The translations under genes and the position numbers were made by a program. Positions 27,365 through 37,642 of a DNA stretch of 64,000 bases are shown here, piece by piece. The notes beneath the pieces are model-generated. The model was not told the origin of the DNA, did not search any database, and saw only the letters and a list, made by a program, of their open reading frames with translations. Within the stretch, counting starts at the first letter, position 1, and each line of letters starts with the position of its first letter. The stretch is from Ilyomonas limi (lineage in GTDB: Bacteria; Bacteroidota; Bacteroidia; Chitinophagales; Chitinophagaceae), in the NCBI RefSeq assembly GCF_005233845.1, contig NZ_SZQL01000013.1, forward strand, positions 122,628 through 186,627, written 5' to 3'.

Positions 27365-29014
27365 TTATTTTATTAATGCGGATTCTTTTGCACCGGCATT
27401 AAACGTTACCGTTTTTTGAGCATTGTTTGTATCCGTATTTATAAGATGAATATTCTTTGTTTTTCCACCGGATAGCTTTAACAATACGGCTGCATTGTTA
27501 TTGTAGCTTATACTATCAAATAGGACAGTATCGCTATTAAATACATTAATAACCGGAGAAGTTTCTTTTGTTACTAACTGAACATTTTTAAAATGGATGT
27601 TAGATGCTTCGTTGCAATCAATGCCTTTGTCTGCCTGCATAACCAGGTTGGTGAGGTTAATATTGGAGATATGCATTTCAGGCAACCCTCTAATAAATAC
27701 AGCTTTTGAAACACCATTACAAACAACATTATCAATATAAAAATCTTTAAAAACAGGGGTAGCTGCTGTTACGGGCTTCGTTTCCACCTGCGGAATACCG
27801 TCTTTCATTGATGGGTCGCCGGCATAATACATGTCGAAAAGTATGGCTTGATTTACAATATCTTTCATGTTGATATTGGAAGCATAAATATTTTCTACCA
27901 CACCGCCGCGCCCTCTTGTTGTTTTAAACCGTAAGCCTATATCAGTACCAATAAATGTGCAATCATGCACATAAATATCTTTTGCACCACCACTCATTTC
28001 GCTGCCAATAACAAAACCACCATGTGCATGATACACCACACAATTTCTAACTTCCATATTTTTCGTGGGCATGCCTCTTTTTCTGCCTTCTTCATCACGA
28101 CCCGATTTTACACAAATGCCATCGTCACCTACGTCAAATGTACTACTCTCAATCAATACATTACTGCAACTTTCCACATCAATACCGTCGCCGTTTTGCG
28201 CATACCAGGGATTTTTTACATATACATTTCTTACTGTCAGATCTTCGCACATTAAAGGATGCAAGCACCACGCCGGGGAGTTTTGAAAGGTAATGCCTTC
28301 GAGCAACACCTTTTTGCACTTGGTAAATACCAGTAAATTAGGTCTTAAGAAGTCTTTAATATCTGCATAATCCGCAGCCGTTTTTCCGGAGACGATAACC
28401 CCAGCGTTTTTTGTTTGTGAACCCTGTAAATAATTTTTTGAAGGATACCATTGTGTGCTATCTGCATTTACAATACCGCCCGATGCAATTAGTTTTTTCC
28501 ATTCCATCTCGGAAAGTTTTTTATGGTTTACAGCACGCCAGGCGCCTCCATTTCCATCCACAATACCTTCACCTGTAATAGCAATGTTTTCTGCGCCGTT
28601 TGCTGAAAGCGGCGACTGATTTCTGTATGCAGGCAACCCTTCATAATTGCCTGCTACTAATTCGTACTGATCTTTATCGGAGGTGAATTGCAACAATGCA
28701 TCTTTAGCAACATGGAGGTTTACATTGGATAATAAAACCAATGGGCCCGTTAACCAAAATCCTTTTGGCACCAGCACCACTCCGCCACCATTTTTATTGC
28801 ATGCCGTTATTGCATCATTAATACTTTTAGTGTTGAGTATCAGTCCATCAGCTTTCGCACCATAGCTCAAGATGTTGAATGTATCTGTTTTAAAAGACGG
28901 CTGTTGCACAGATACTATTGGCTGCGCTATACATTTATTTGCAATTAAAACACATACAATTATCCAGAATTTTAATTGTGCCTGCCTGTGTAAAAAATAA
29001 GATATTAATTTCAT
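27365..29014 (-). CDS. Glycoside hydrolase family 28 (polygalacturonase-like)
   Basis: A 549-residue secreted right-handed beta-helix enzyme of GH28, which hydrolyses galacturonic-acid-containing pectin backbones (polygalacturonan, rhamnogalacturonan or xylogalacturonan). A signal peptide ends near CIAQP. The N-terminal NILSYGAKADGL element is typical of the pectate-lyase superfamily start. The catalytic set is visible as NGDGIDVES (Asp276), DDGICVKSG (Asp297, Asp298), HGGFVIGSEMSGG and RFKTTRGRGG. It is the last gene of the minus-strand series, 212 bp after the FGGY kinase. Exo or endo action cannot be told from motifs; Bacteroidota members of this length are often exo-acting. Confidence 0.93.
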   Translation of the reverse strand: MKLISYFLHRQAQLKFWIIVCVLIANKCIAQPIVSVQQPSFKTDTFNILSYGAKADGLILNTKSINDAITACNKNGGGVVLVPKGFWLTGPLVLLSNVNLHVAKDALLQFTSDKDQYELVAGNYEGLPAYRNQSPLSANGAENIAITGEGIVDGNGGAWRAVNHKKLSEMEWKKLIASGGIVNADSTQWYPSKNYLQGSQTKNAGVIVSGKTAADYADIKDFLRPNLLVFTKCKKVLLEGITFQNSPAWCLHPLMCEDLTVRNVYVKNPWYAQNGDGIDVESCSNVLIESSTFDVGDDGICVKSGRDEEGRKRGMPTKNMEVRNCVVYHAHGGFVIGSEMSGGAKDIYVHDCTFIGTDIGLRFKTTRGRGGVVENIYASNINMKDIVNQAILFDMYYAGDPSMKDGIPQVETKPVTAATPVFKDFYIDNVVCNGVSKAVFIRGLPEMHISNINLTNLVMQADKGIDCNEASNIHFKNVQLVTKETSPVINVFNSDTVLFDSISYNNNAAVLLKLSGGKTKNIHLINTDTNNAQKTVTFNAGAKESALIK

Positions 29015-29226
29015 AGTGTTATTGCTTATCGAACCAAAATGTTATTAGTGTTTTACTGTTTTGCTCTTCCATGTTGTTTTTATCGGGTAGCCTACCAGAC
29101 TTTTTTTCTTCACATACACCATACAGCACATTACAACAAGCACGTGTATTGCGATTATTAAGAGTATTTTTATACGAACCAGATAACATCAATATCTTAA
29201 TGTTTGAATAAAAAATAGTAAGGGTA

Positions 29227-30717
29227 TCAAACATTATTCATGATTGCATTTAACCAACCTTTGTAAGATCTTTCTGCCAAAAAAGTATCATGGGGTGCGT
29301 ATTGCTTTTTGGTATTAGCCAACGTACGTAAAGCATCCATATTATCATACACACCTATCTGAAGCCCAGCCATATAAGCAGCGCCCAATGCAGAAATATC
29401 AGGCATCGTACTAATATGAACAGGCTTATTTAAAACATCAGCAAGAAATTGTATTATAAACTGATTGGCTGTAAGACCACCGTGCACCATCAATTCTTTT
29501 AAATTAATACCAGTATCTTTTTGCATAGCAGCAATCACATCTTTAATTTGATATGCCACTGATTCTAAAGCGGCCCTAACGATATGTTGTTTTGTGGTAC
29601 CAAAGCTCATTCCAGTAATGGAAGCTCTTCTTTCCATTTGCCAATATGGCGAGCCCAACCCACTAAATGCAGGGATAAGATAAACACCGCTATTGTCGTC
29701 TACTGCACCTGCCATCACTTCTGTTTCGCTGCTGTTGCTGAATAATTGCAATTCATTTTTCAGCCACTCTATAGTGGCGCCGCAGCTAACAATCACACCC
29801 TCTAAAGCATAATTAATGTTTCCTTCAATACTCCAGTTAATAGTAGTAACCATTCCGTTTTGAGAAGCCAGCGGTTTATCACCAATATTCATTAATATGC
29901 TGCAACCTGTGCCCATTGTAGCTTTGGCAGTGCCGGAGTCAAAACAACCTTCACCAAATGCGGCTGCATGGGAATCGCCTATCATTGCGGTAATTGGTAT
30001 GGGCTGTTGAAATAATCCATTAAATGTGGAGGTACCGAATGATGCAGCAGAAGGTTTTACTTCCGGTAAATGAATGCCAGTTAATCCAAATGCAGCTATA
30101 AGTTCTTTATCCCAGGTGAGCGAATGAATATTAAAAAATAAAGTACGTGAGGCATTGGTATGATCAGTGGCATACGATGCGCCATTTGTAAATTTATGCA
30201 AGAGCCAGGTATCTATCGTGCCAAAATAAGCTTCGCCATTTTTGATAGCCTTTTTTACCTGTGGTTCATTTTGAAAAAGCCATATTAATTTGGTAGCTGA
30301 AAAATAGGGATCAATAATTAACCCTGTTTTTTGCTGCACCGTATCTGCTAACCCTTTTTGTTGCAGGGTTTCACAAACCTTTACAGAGCGCTTGCATTGC
30401 CAAACTACTGCCGGGTGCAGCGGTTCGCCGTTTTGATCCCACACTACAAACGTTTCTCTTTGATTGGAAATGCCAGCTGCCTGAATGGATTCCACTACAT
30501 TTCCTTTGGCAGTAAAATCCTGTAAACATTTTTTTAGCGATGATAATACATTCTGATAAATTTCTTCAGGATCCTGTTCTACAAAACCATGCTCCAGATA
30601 GCGGGTGTTCAGTGGCTCAACACCTTTGGCAACGGCTTTCCCTTTCTCATCAAATATGATGGATTTGGTAGAGCTGGTTCCCTGGTCTATGGCTAATATA
30701 TATTTATTCGTTGACAT
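29227..30717 (-). CDS. FGGY-family carbohydrate kinase (GlpK-like; candidate apulose kinase)
   Basis: A 496-residue ATP-dependent kinase. The first FGGY domain begins AIDQGTSSTKSIIFDEKG and carries NQRETFVVW and IDPYFSATKL, which closely follow glycerol kinase. The C-terminal domain has GDSHAAAFGEG with the catalytic Asp and GCGATIEWL. By sequence alone glycerol kinase would be the default call. The genes around it (ribose-type importer, FucI-like isomerase, two-subunit transketolase, apiosidase) instead suggest a ketopentose substrate. The D-apiose route needs an FGGY kinase that makes apulose 4-phosphate, so this is the best candidate. It sits 87 bp downstream of the permease gene on the same strand. 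Glycerol, xylulose and ribulose remain alternatives. Confidence 0.85.
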   Translation of the reverse strand: MSTNKYILAIDQGTSSTKSIIFDEKGKAVAKGVEPLNTRYLEHGFVEQDPEEIYQNVLSSLKKCLQDFTAKGNVVESIQAAGISNQRETFVVWDQNGEPLHPAVVWQCKRSVKVCETLQQKGLADTVQQKTGLIIDPYFSATKLIWLFQNEPQVKKAIKNGEAYFGTIDTWLLHKFTNGASYATDHTNASRTLFFNIHSLTWDKELIAAFGLTGIHLPEVKPSAASFGTSTFNGLFQQPIPITAMIGDSHAAAFGEGCFDSGTAKATMGTGCSILMNIGDKPLASQNGMVTTINWSIEGNINYALEGVIVSCGATIEWLKNELQLFSNSSETEVMAGAVDDNSGVYLIPAFSGLGSPYWQMERRASITGMSFGTTKQHIVRAALESVAYQIKDVIAAMQKDTGINLKELMVHGGLTANQFIIQFLADVLNKPVHISTMPDISALGAAYMAGLQIGVYDNMDALRTLANTKKQYAPHDTFLAERSYKGWLNAIMNNV

Positions 30718-30804
30718 TTATATTTTATAGACATCTTGTATAAAGGCATACGTGCATTTGGCTTTTTGACAAGCAGTTTATTCCAAAATCCATAAAGACA
30801 ATCC

Positions 30805-31794
30805 TTATTCCTTCTTATCGCCTAACTTATCAATAATTACAGCAAGCAATATAACCGCCCCTTTAACCACCTGTTGCCAGAAAGGCGATACATTGAGCAA
30901 TACCAATCCATTGTTCAACACACCAATAATAATGGCGCCCATTACAGTGCCCCAAACGGTGCCACGCCCGCCACTTAAAGAAGTACCGCCAATCACTACG
31001 GCGGCAATCGCATCCAACTCATAACTGATACCTGCATTTGGCTGCGCAGAATCTAAGCGTGATGTAACAATGATACCGCCGATAGCTGCCATTGCACCAG
31101 CCATTGCATACACCACCATCTTCACTTTTGAAACGTTAATGCCGGAGAATTTTGCAGCCGTTTCATTGCCGCCAATAGCATAGATATAGCGCCCGAGTTT
31201 TGTTTTTTGTGTGATGAAAGCAGCTATCAACACCACCAGTGCCGCAATCCATACCGGAACAGGTATTCCTAAAAAAGAGCCGGCGCCTATGTACACAAAC
31301 TGCTGCCCCAAATTGCTGATAGGCTGCCCTTGCGTGTACAACATAGTAAAGCCGCGTGCAATGGTAAGCATAGCTAAAGTTGCTACAAAAGGTGGTACAT
31401 TGAATTTGGTGATAACAAAGCCGTTGAATAATCCTATTAACCAGCCAATGAGCATGGCAGCCAGTATAGCACCTAAAACAGTAAAGCCTATAAAGATGTC
31501 TAATGATGGTAACACCATACCGTTTTTAAGCAAGCCCGCCGTCGCCGCTCCGCACAGCGCGAGTATAGACCCCACGGAAAGGTCAATGCCGCCGGTAAGA
31601 ATAACCAGCGTCATGCCGGTAGCTATGCAGATATTCACCGCAGTCTGGCGTAAGACATTTAAGCCGTTTTCCGAAGAAAAAAACTTGTCTGATAGCACAG
31701 TTAATATCACACATAATAACAATAATGCTATCAGCGATTGAAATCGTTTAAGGCGTTGAGTGTTTAAAGAATAGGAAGAACTTATTGCCAGCAT
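30805..31794 (-). CDS. Sugar ABC transporter permease (RbsC-like)
   Basis: A 329-residue inner-membrane protein with eight to ten hydrophobic segments, of the ribose/autoinducer-2 permease family. It shows GMTLVILTGGIDLSVGSILAL, the family's conserved segment, and GRYIYAIGGNETAAKFSGI, the cytoplasmic loop that contacts the ATPase, followed by GGTSLSGGRGTVWGTVMGA. It begins 9 bp after the ATPase gene ends and forms an importer with the proteins encoded at 31804-34899. The substrate is a monosaccharide, most likely a pentose. Confidence 0.93.
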   Translation of the reverse strand: MLAISSSYSLNTQRLKRFQSLIALLLLCVILTVLSDKFFSSENGLNVLRQTAVNICIATGMTLVILTGGIDLSVGSILALCGAATAGLLKNGMVLPSLDIFIGFTVLGAILAAMLIGWLIGLFNGFVITKFNVPPFVATLAMLTIARGFTMLYTQGQPISNLGQQFVYIGAGSFLGIPVPVWIAALVVLIAAFITQKTKLGRYIYAIGGNETAAKFSGINVSKVKMVVYAMAGAMAAIGGIIVTSRLDSAQPNAGISYELDAIAAVVIGGTSLSGGRGTVWGTVMGAIIIGVLNNGLVLLNVSPFWQQVVKGAVILLAVIIDKLGDKKE

Positions 31795-31803
31795 TTTAAT
31801 AAT

Positions 31804-33309
31804 TTAATTACGATGAAGAGCGTATGTAAGCATGTTTGATTCTGTAGCTTCCGCGACAGGCATATCGGCGGTAAGTTTGCCTTCGCACATTACCAGCACA
31901 CGATTAGCCAAAGCCAGTATTTCGGGTATTTCGGAAGAAACCACTATTACGCCTAACCCTTTGGCAGCCATCTCCTTTATTAACTTGTATATTTCCGATT
32001 TGGCACCCACATCAATACCACGGGTAGGCTCATCCAACAATAATACTTTTGGGGTTTTAGCAAGCCATTTTGCCAAAACAATTTTTTGCTGATTACCGCC
32101 ACTAAGATTACGAACCTGTGTTTCCTGCGAAGCTGTTTTTATGGATAATTGCTGAATATACGCTTTGGAAAGCGCTGTTTCTTTTCTTTTATTTAAGAAA
32201 ATGTCCCATTGCTGTAGCTTGTCTAACACGGTGATGCATATATTATCACGAACAGTCAGGTCAAGGCAAAGTCCTTGCGACTTACGATCTTCGGGAATGA
32301 GCATAATACCGGCTTTGATGGCATCTGCCGGTGATTTAAATTTTTTACTTTTTGATTCCATGTACAACTCACCTGAACTTAGTGAAGGATGCAAACCAAA
32401 AATAGTTTCCATTAATTCTGTGCGCCCTGCTCCCATTAACCCATACACACCAATGACTTCTCCTTTATGCAGCGTTAAGGATACATTATGCACTACATTA
32501 TCACCACTGTTTTCAGGGTTTTGCAGACAAATATTCTTTAGCTGAAGTAATGGCTCGTTACTGGCTGCATTCATTGTATTTCTTTCAATCATTATTTTTC
32601 TGCCAGCCATCTTCTCCACCAATTCATCATGTGTAATATCTTTCATTTCACCGGCACCTATTGTAGCACCATCTCTTAAAACTGTATATCTATCCGCTTT
32701 CTGAAAAAGTTCATTTAATTTATGAGAAATATAAGCGATGGTTTTATTGTTCGCAGTGAGTTCATCAATAATAGCAAAAAGATTATCTACCTCTTTGTCG
32801 GTAATGGCTGAAGTGGGTTCGTCCATTATAATCACTTCGGCATTGGTATGCAGCGCCTTTGCTATCTCCACCAATTGCTGCTGCCCTACTTTTAATTTAT
32901 AAATAAGTGTATCAGGATGTAGGTTTAGGTTTACCTTCTTCAACAACAATTTTGTTTGCTCGCACATGTTCTTTTTATTCAGTATACCGAAAGCATTGGT
33001 TATTTCCCTGCCAAGAAAAATATTCTCCGTAATGCTTAAATGTGGCACCAGGTTTAATTCCTGATGGATAATGGCAATGCCTGCCTCTTCAGCATCTTTA
33101 GTACTGGCAAACTGTACTTTATTACCGTTATAAATAATGTCTCCTTCGTATTGCGTGTGTACGCCAGAGAATATTTTCATTAAGGTAGATTTGCCTGCAC
33201 CGTTTTCGCCGATGATGGCGTTTACCTTGCCAGGGTGCAATTCCAGGCAAATATTATTGAGTGCCGTTACACCGGAAAATTTCTTGGTTATGTTTTTAGC
33301 TATCAGCAT
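31804..33309 (-). CDS. Sugar ABC transporter ATP-binding protein (RbsA-like, duplicated)
   Basis: A 501-residue protein with two ATP-binding cassettes. The first has Walker A GENGAGKST (about residues 35-43), the signature VGQQQLVEIAKAL and Walker B VIIMDEPTSA. The second has the degenerate Walker A GLMGAGRTE typical of the C-terminal half of RbsA/MglA, the signature LSGGNQQKIVLAKWL and LLLDEPTRGID. Its ATG overlaps the stop of the DUF2291 gene (TAATG), implying translational coupling. It energises import through the permease at 30805. Confidence 0.95.
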   Translation of the reverse strand: MLIAKNITKKFSGVTALNNICLELHPGKVNAIIGENGAGKSTLMKIFSGVHTQYEGDIIYNGNKVQFASTKDAEEAGIAIIHQELNLVPHLSITENIFLGREITNAFGILNKKNMCEQTKLLLKKVNLNLHPDTLIYKLKVGQQQLVEIAKALHTNAEVIIMDEPTSAITDKEVDNLFAIIDELTANNKTIAYISHKLNELFQKADRYTVLRDGATIGAGEMKDITHDELVEKMAGRKIMIERNTMNAASNEPLLQLKNICLQNPENSGDNVVHNVSLTLHKGEVIGVYGLMGAGRTELMETIFGLHPSLSSGELYMESKSKKFKSPADAIKAGIMLIPEDRKSQGLCLDLTVRDNICITVLDKLQQWDIFLNKRKETALSKAYIQQLSIKTASQETQVRNLSGGNQQKIVLAKWLAKTPKVLLLDEPTRGIDVGAKSEIYKLIKEMAAKGLGVIVVSSEIPEILALANRVLVMCEGKLTADMPVAEATESNMLTYALHRN

Positions 33310-33935
33310 TACGATATAACTTTTACACTTACCGGTATTATTTCCAGGTCATTAAAATGAATATGTTCTTTATTTAATTGCACTGCGCCTATACATTCTA
33401 TTTTATTGCCCGGTTGTAAAGAAGATTTGAAAGAAGGCACTACTTGTTGCCTGATAATTTTATTTAGTTCTTCCGAAATACTATTCAAATCTGTGGTGTT
33501 GGGAAAATCTTTCAGGCTAATCAAACCTGAAGCATCGCGCAAAGCATTACCATATACAAATTCAGTAACTAATGTAGCTTTAACAGGTGTCGCAGCTGAA
33601 AGAGTGATAGCAACATTATCTTCATTCACGGCATTAACAATGGCGATAGTTTTTATTAAAGCATACCGATAATTGCCTAACGCCAGTGCATGTGTATATT
33701 TTTCAAATGCTGTTGCAGGATTTGATTGAATGGCAGTTTGCAGCGTATCTATAGTAACTGCAGTTTGCAATTTTGCAGGCAGCTTTTCCTTCCAAAGCTT
33801 TTGCACAAACGCTTTTACGCCGAACTTTCCGCTTGTATCCTGCTTTATATCGCTTAGTTTTTTGATATAGATAGAATTATATCCCAGCAATGCAATAACA
33901 AGCACCAATAAACCATATCTTATCCACTTATTCAT
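33309..33935 (-). CDS. DUF2291 protein of the sugar importer
   Basis: A 208-residue membrane-anchored, mostly periplasmic protein. One N-terminal transmembrane segment (YGLLVLVIALLGYNSIYI) leads into a DUF2291 domain with TATPVKATLVTEFVYGN-like and FSLKDFPNTTDLNSISEELN-like stretches (here SAATPVKATLVTEFVYGN and LKDFPNTTDLNSI). DUF2291 genes are regularly found inside RbsB/RbsA/RbsC-type operons, as here, but their role in transport is not known. The chosen start (MNKWIRYG, 13 bp after the rbsB-like stop) resembles starts of other family members. Longer in-frame starts up to 33983 would overlap the upstream gene. Confidence 0.8.
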   Translation of the reverse strand: MNKWIRYGLLVLVIALLGYNSIYIKKLSDIKQDTSGKFGVKAFVQKLWKEKLPAKLQTAVTIDTLQTAIQSNPATAFEKYTHALALGNYRYALIKTIAIVNAVNEDNVAITLSAATPVKATLVTEFVYGNALRDASGLISLKDFPNTTDLNSISEELNKIIRQQVVPSFKSSLQPGNKIECIGAVQLNKEHIHFNDLEIIPVSVKVIS

Positions 33936-33948
33936 TGCCACTTTTTTA

Positions 33949-34899
33949 TCATTTTTTGCCATAAGCAATGTAGTCATCCACATTCTTTTTTGTAACCAGT
34001 TCTACCGCAACAGGTACTTTCCGGGGAAAGTCTCTCTTGCCTTTTATGTATTCATCTGCAAATGTTGCTGCTGTTTGCGCCATGATTAGCGGAAACTGCA
34101 TACCGGTGGCACATACCTTATTTTCTTTGATGGCATTAATTACATCAGCAGCACCATCAAAGCCAAACACTTTTACTTTATCTGCTTTGCCCGCAGAAAG
34201 CAACGCCTGGTAAGCGCCCATAGCCATTGCGTCGTTACCACAAAAAATGCCATCAATATCCGGGTGTGCCTGCAATGTAGATTCCATCACTTCCATGGCT
34301 TTGTTGCGGTCAAAATCGGCACTTTGCTGGGCAACTAACTTTAAACCGGGATAATTATCTACCACACTATGAAAACCTTTTGATCTTGCCCATGTATTAT
34401 TATCGCCAACTAAACCAAGTAGTTCCACATAATTACCTTTTTTGTTAAGCTGCTGCACAAAACATTTTCCTATAGATACAGCGCCGGAATAACTATCAGA
34501 CAATATCTGCGAAGTGGCTGCATTGAGTGAATTGATCTCCCTGTCCATGCAAAATACAGGGATGCCGGCTGTTTTGGCTTTCTGAACATTGGCAACCGAA
34601 CCATCCGCATCGGTAGAATTAAACAGGATAGCATCAAATCCTTCTACAATAATGTTATCAAAATGATCGCTCTCCAATGCCGTATTATTTTGAGAATCGA
34701 ACAATCTGGTTTCATAACCCAGTGATTGTGCTTTTGCTGAAGCCTGCTCTCCCAGGAAAACAAACCATGGATTATTTAAGGTAGAGATCACTACTGCTAT
34801 TTTCTGTTGCTTATTATTGCTATTGTTTTTTCTGCCACACTGCACCAACAATACGCTACACAGCAGTAAGCATGTAATGATATAAAGGCGGTTCTTCAT
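33949..34899 (-). CDS. Sugar-binding lipoprotein of the ABC importer (RbsB-like)
   Basis: A 316-residue periplasmic-binding protein type 1 (ribose/galactose fold), lipid-anchored through the lipobox VQC near residue 21. The two-lobed fold begins [19 protein letters not shown], with ligand-pocket candidates in CMDREI, the [11 protein letters not shown] region and [16 protein letters not shown], then VFGFDGA. It is the substrate-recognition component for the importer encoded just downstream. The genes around it make D-apiose a reasonable ligand, since ribose-type binding proteins of apiose transport systems belong to this fold. Ribose, arabinose or galactose cannot be excluded. Confidence 0.92.
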   Translation of the reverse strand: MKNRLYIITCLLLCSVLLVQCGRKNNSNNKQQKIAVVISTLNNPWFVFLGEQASAKAQSLGYETRLFDSQNNTALESDHFDNIIVEGFDAILFNSTDADGSVANVQKAKTAGIPVFCMDREINSLNAATSQILSDSYSGAVSIGKCFVQQLNKKGNYVELLGLVGDNNTWARSKGFHSVVDNYPGLKLVAQQSADFDRNKAMEVMESTLQAHPDIDGIFCGNDAMAMGAYQALLSAGKADKVKVFGFDGAADVINAIKENKVCATGMQFPLIMAQTAATFADEYIKGKRDFPRKVPVAVELVTKKNVDDYIAYGKK

Positions 34900-34901
34900 G
34901 T

Positions 34902-36557
34902 TTAATGTATTTGGGTGATGCGCAAAGCCAAATAGGGTTTCATGGGCAATTGCAGTTTTTGCATGTCTTTGTCATAAAAACGATAATCGTCTTCTGCACC
35001 TGTCGTAAATAGTTTCGGATAAGGCGTAACAGTCATATCCCAGGTATCAATAATTTCTACTTTATACTGATTGCCTGCAACTGGCCTTGCGTAAGAACCG
35101 TTTTTTGCAGGCAGGTTAAAAAACCAATCTTTATTCATTTCTTTTCCAAAATAAACCAGGTAATACCCTGCACCGGCCGTTGCCGTTTGCATATCTCTGC
35201 TGATATCTGCAGGCTCTAATGGACCAGGACCTGCTTCCAATATTTTTCTAAGAAATGCAGCCCGCTTCCAACTGGTGCCTTTAAACGTTCCGCCTTTTGC
35301 CCAAAAAATAGTATCGCCCGCATCATGAAACATATACGCTTCTCCATGTGTAACATACGTGCCGCCAATGGCACCCATCCACATCAGGTATGTCATTTCT
35401 TCACCGCTGTAACGTCCCCAACGTTGCAACAGGTTTCCTTCATAACCTACTTCATCATATATCACTGGCTTTTGATAGGCATTGCGCAGGATGCTTGCAG
35501 CACCCCAGTGCATTACGGATGCTTCATCCTGAATACTGGCATGTGTAAAATAAGGCAGCCAATACTCAATATATTTTGCAGTGCTGCCATGTATAGAGCT
35601 AAGGTGATGATAGGGATCGTTTTCATAAATGTATTTAGCCAGATCAAGCCATTGGTCATGCGTTTTGTACTTAACCAAATCCCATTCGTTAGCAACAGAC
35701 CACCATACATTTTTGAATGAACCAAGCCTTGCCATAACATATTCAAGATACCGCTTGTTTACATCCATCGGAAGCGAATCGAAACCCCAGCGACCTTTAT
35801 CATAAGGATGAAAAAGAATAAGATCTGCCTGAATACCGATAGCATTTAATGAATCAATTTGTTTTTCTAATGTTTGAAAAAAAGCAACATTAAAAGTAGA
35901 GAAGTCCCATTTCCTTCGTTGATTCCCTTCCGCATTTTTTTCAGCACCTGTTGCATTAAAAGGAAAGATTTCGGGTTCTTCTTTTACGAGGTCATAATTC
36001 TTTGGAAAGACGCACATGCGTAATTTATTAAAACCAGATCCTTTTAAGGATTGCAATGTGATTTGTTGCAATTGTTTACCCATGTGATTCCAGGCATAAG
36101 CAGTAGTGCCTACCGGATAAAACGGCGTTCCATCAGCATATTTAAAATGATACGTATTGCTAACCCGTACAATGCCATGATTGTTGCTGTCGGCTTTTAC
36201 ACATTCAAACTGCCCTTTTTGATTATCTAATGATTTTATATTACTTGCAGTAACATAATGCCAGGCTCCTGTTTTTTCGGGCATGAAACGTATGGCAAAC
36301 CGGTTATTACCATCATAAAATCCTTCTACTGTAAGTGTTGTATCCTGGTGTATAAATGTTGCAGTGATTTTCACATCTGTAAAAGGGTTTGTTTTACAGT
36401 TGTAGGTAAAAGATGTTTCAAACCTGTTCCATTGCTCAATTTTTTGCTGGCAATAACAGATGGATGGCAACAAAATAAACAGGCATACTTTACAAATAAC
36501 AAAAAATGTTTTTTGTTTTACTGAGTAAACAGGTGATATGTTGTAAGTATGCGTCAT
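34902..36557 (-). CDS. DUF5060/DUF4038 glycoside hydrolase-like enzyme
   Basis: A 551-residue secreted enzyme; the signal segment [14 protein letters not shown] ends near residue 38. The N-terminal beta-sandwich of DUF5060 type ([20 protein letters not shown], to about residue 120) is followed by a DUF4038 (beta/alpha)8 barrel starting [21 protein letters not shown]-terminal beta domain (DUF5605-like) ends the protein. Clan GH-A-type acids are visible: Glu291 in VANEWD as acid/base and Glu369 in YDEVGYEG as nucleophile. It begins the block containing the ABC importer (2 bp before the rbsB-like gene). It probably cleaves a glycoside whose product the importer takes up. The DUF4038 barrel is shared with GH140 apiosidases; whether it acts on apiosides is not shown. 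Confidence 0.82.
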   Translation of the reverse strand: MTHTYNISPVYSVKQKTFFVICKVCLFILLPSICYCQQKIEQWNRFETSFTYNCKTNPFTDVKITATFIHQDTTLTVEGFYDGNNRFAIRFMPEKTGAWHYVTASNIKSLDNQKGQFECVKADSNNHGIVRVSNTYHFKYADGTPFYPVGTTAYAWNHMGKQLQQITLQSLKGSGFNKLRMCVFPKNYDLVKEEPEIFPFNATGAEKNAEGNQRRKWDFSTFNVAFFQTLEKQIDSLNAIGIQADLILFHPYDKGRWGFDSLPMDVNKRYLEYVMARLGSFKNVWWSVANEWDLVKYKTHDQWLDLAKYIYENDPYHHLSSIHGSTAKYIEYWLPYFTHASIQDEASVMHWGAASILRNAYQKPVIYDEVGYEGNLLQRWGRYSGEEMTYLMWMGAIGGTYVTHGEAYMFHDAGDTIFWAKGGTFKGTSWKRAAFLRKILEAGPGPLEPADISRDMQTATAGAGYYLVYFGKEMNKDWFFNLPAKNGSYARPVAGNQYKVEIIDTWDMTVTPYPKLFTTGAEDDYRFYDKDMQKLQLPMKPYLALRITQIH

Positions 36558-36580
36558 GAGAAAAGTACAGCTTGTTTTTT

Positions 36581-36632
36581 AACCACAGCGTACACGTAGT
36601 TTTTCTTTGTATTCCCGGTGTTCTTTGCGGTT
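36581..36632. repeat. Degenerate interspersed repeat
   Basis: AACCACAGCG ... TTCTTTGCGGTT. The outer bases form an imperfect inverted repeat, and the wording resembles the repeat at 2060-2171 (CTTTGTGCCTTTG). It lies in the 128-bp space before the DUF5060 gene. Confidence 0.35.
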
Positions 36633-36685
36633 GTACATTGAACAGATAAATATGTTTATATTATAAATTATGAGACTTTCATTAA

Positions 36686-37642
36686 TCATTGCAATAGCTT
36701 CATTGCCTGTGCTGCGATGCCCTCTTTATTTATTCCATAATGATTAAAAATGTCTGCCTGAGAACCTGTAACGGTATATTCATCGGGAATGCCTATGATT
36801 TTAAAAGGTTTGCAAATACCCTGTTGCAATAAATAAGCAGCGCAGGCCTCTCCTAATCCACCATATACACTATGTTCCTCCACAGTAACCACCGCTTTAC
36901 ATTGTTGGGCAACATGCGCCAGCAAATCCGTATCCAATGGCCGGATGGTATGCATACTGATAACGGTAGCTGTAATGTTCTTCTCTTTCAACAGATGTGC
37001 AGCTTCCAATGCAGGATAAACAGTTTCGCCACATGCTACTATTGCCACATCCGTTCCTTCCGTTATTACACGCCCTTTACCAAACTGAAACACTTCACCA
37101 GTTGTTTCCTTCAAAGGAGGCATAGGCTTTTTGCCAAAGCGCAAATACACCGGTGCATTTGTTTTGGCAGCCACTTCTATTGCCTGTTCTGTTTCATAAT
37201 TATCTGCGGGTGCTACGATGATAATATTGTTGATGGCTCTCAAAGCCGCATAATCGTGCAGGCTGTGATGCGTAGTGCCCAAAGCGCCATAACTTACGCC
37301 GGCGCTGATACCAACGACATTTACAGGATTGTTGCTATATGCCACATCGTTCTTAATTTGCTCTAATGCCCTTGCCGTAAGAAAACAAGCCGGGGAGGTG
37401 GCAAACACCTTTTTTCCGCAGGAAGCAAGACCAGCCGCTACACCCACCAGGTTTTGCTCTGCAATGCCTACTTCAATAATTTGTGCAGGAAATTTTTTTC
37501 CAAAGGGCACCAGTTTGCCGGAGCCACGACTATCGCTGGTTACAGCAATAATATTGCTGTCTGTTTCCGCCAGCCGTTGCAATGTTTCGGAATAAATATC
37601 CAGATTAGCTTTATAAGGTAATGCGTTTACTTGTTCTGCCAT
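36686..37642 (-). CDS. Transketolase-like protein, C-terminal subunit
   Basis: A 318-residue protein with the pyrimidine-binding and C-terminal domains of transketolase. It shows DSRGSGKLVPFGKKFP, EVGIAEQNLVGVAAGLASCGKKV (the conserved EQN with the ThDP-activating Glu) and LGTTHHSLHDYAALRAI, then a transketolase C-domain (VISMHTIRPLDTDLL, VVTVEEHSVYGGLG). It works with the N-terminal subunit encoded 48 bp upstream. Split transketolases of this type include AptA/AptB, the apulose-4-phosphate transketolase that makes dihydroxyacetone phosphate and xylulose 5-phosphate from apulose 4-phosphate and glyceraldehyde 3-phosphate. The gene context favours that reaction here. General pentose-phosphate transketolase is the alternative. 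Confidence 0.9.
   Translation of the reverse strand: MAEQVNALPYKANLDIYSETLQRLAETDSNIIAVTSDSRGSGKLVPFGKKFPAQIIEVGIAEQNLVGVAAGLASCGKKVFATSPACFLTARALEQIKNDVAYSNNPVNVVGISAGVSYGALGTTHHSLHDYAALRAINNIIIVAPADNYETEQAIEVAAKTNAPVYLRFGKKPMPPLKETTGEVFQFGKGRVITEGTDVAIVACGETVYPALEAAHLLKEKNITATVISMHTIRPLDTDLLAHVAQQCKAVVTVEEHSVYGGLGEACAAYLLQQGICKPFKIIGIPDEYTVTGSQADIFNHYGINKEGIAAQAMKLLQ

Noticed and set aside
29019..29234. 71-codon minus-strand frame between the FGGY kinase and GH28
   Set aside because: Overlaps the kinase stop, has no domain or signal peptide, and looks like plain intergenic sequence.
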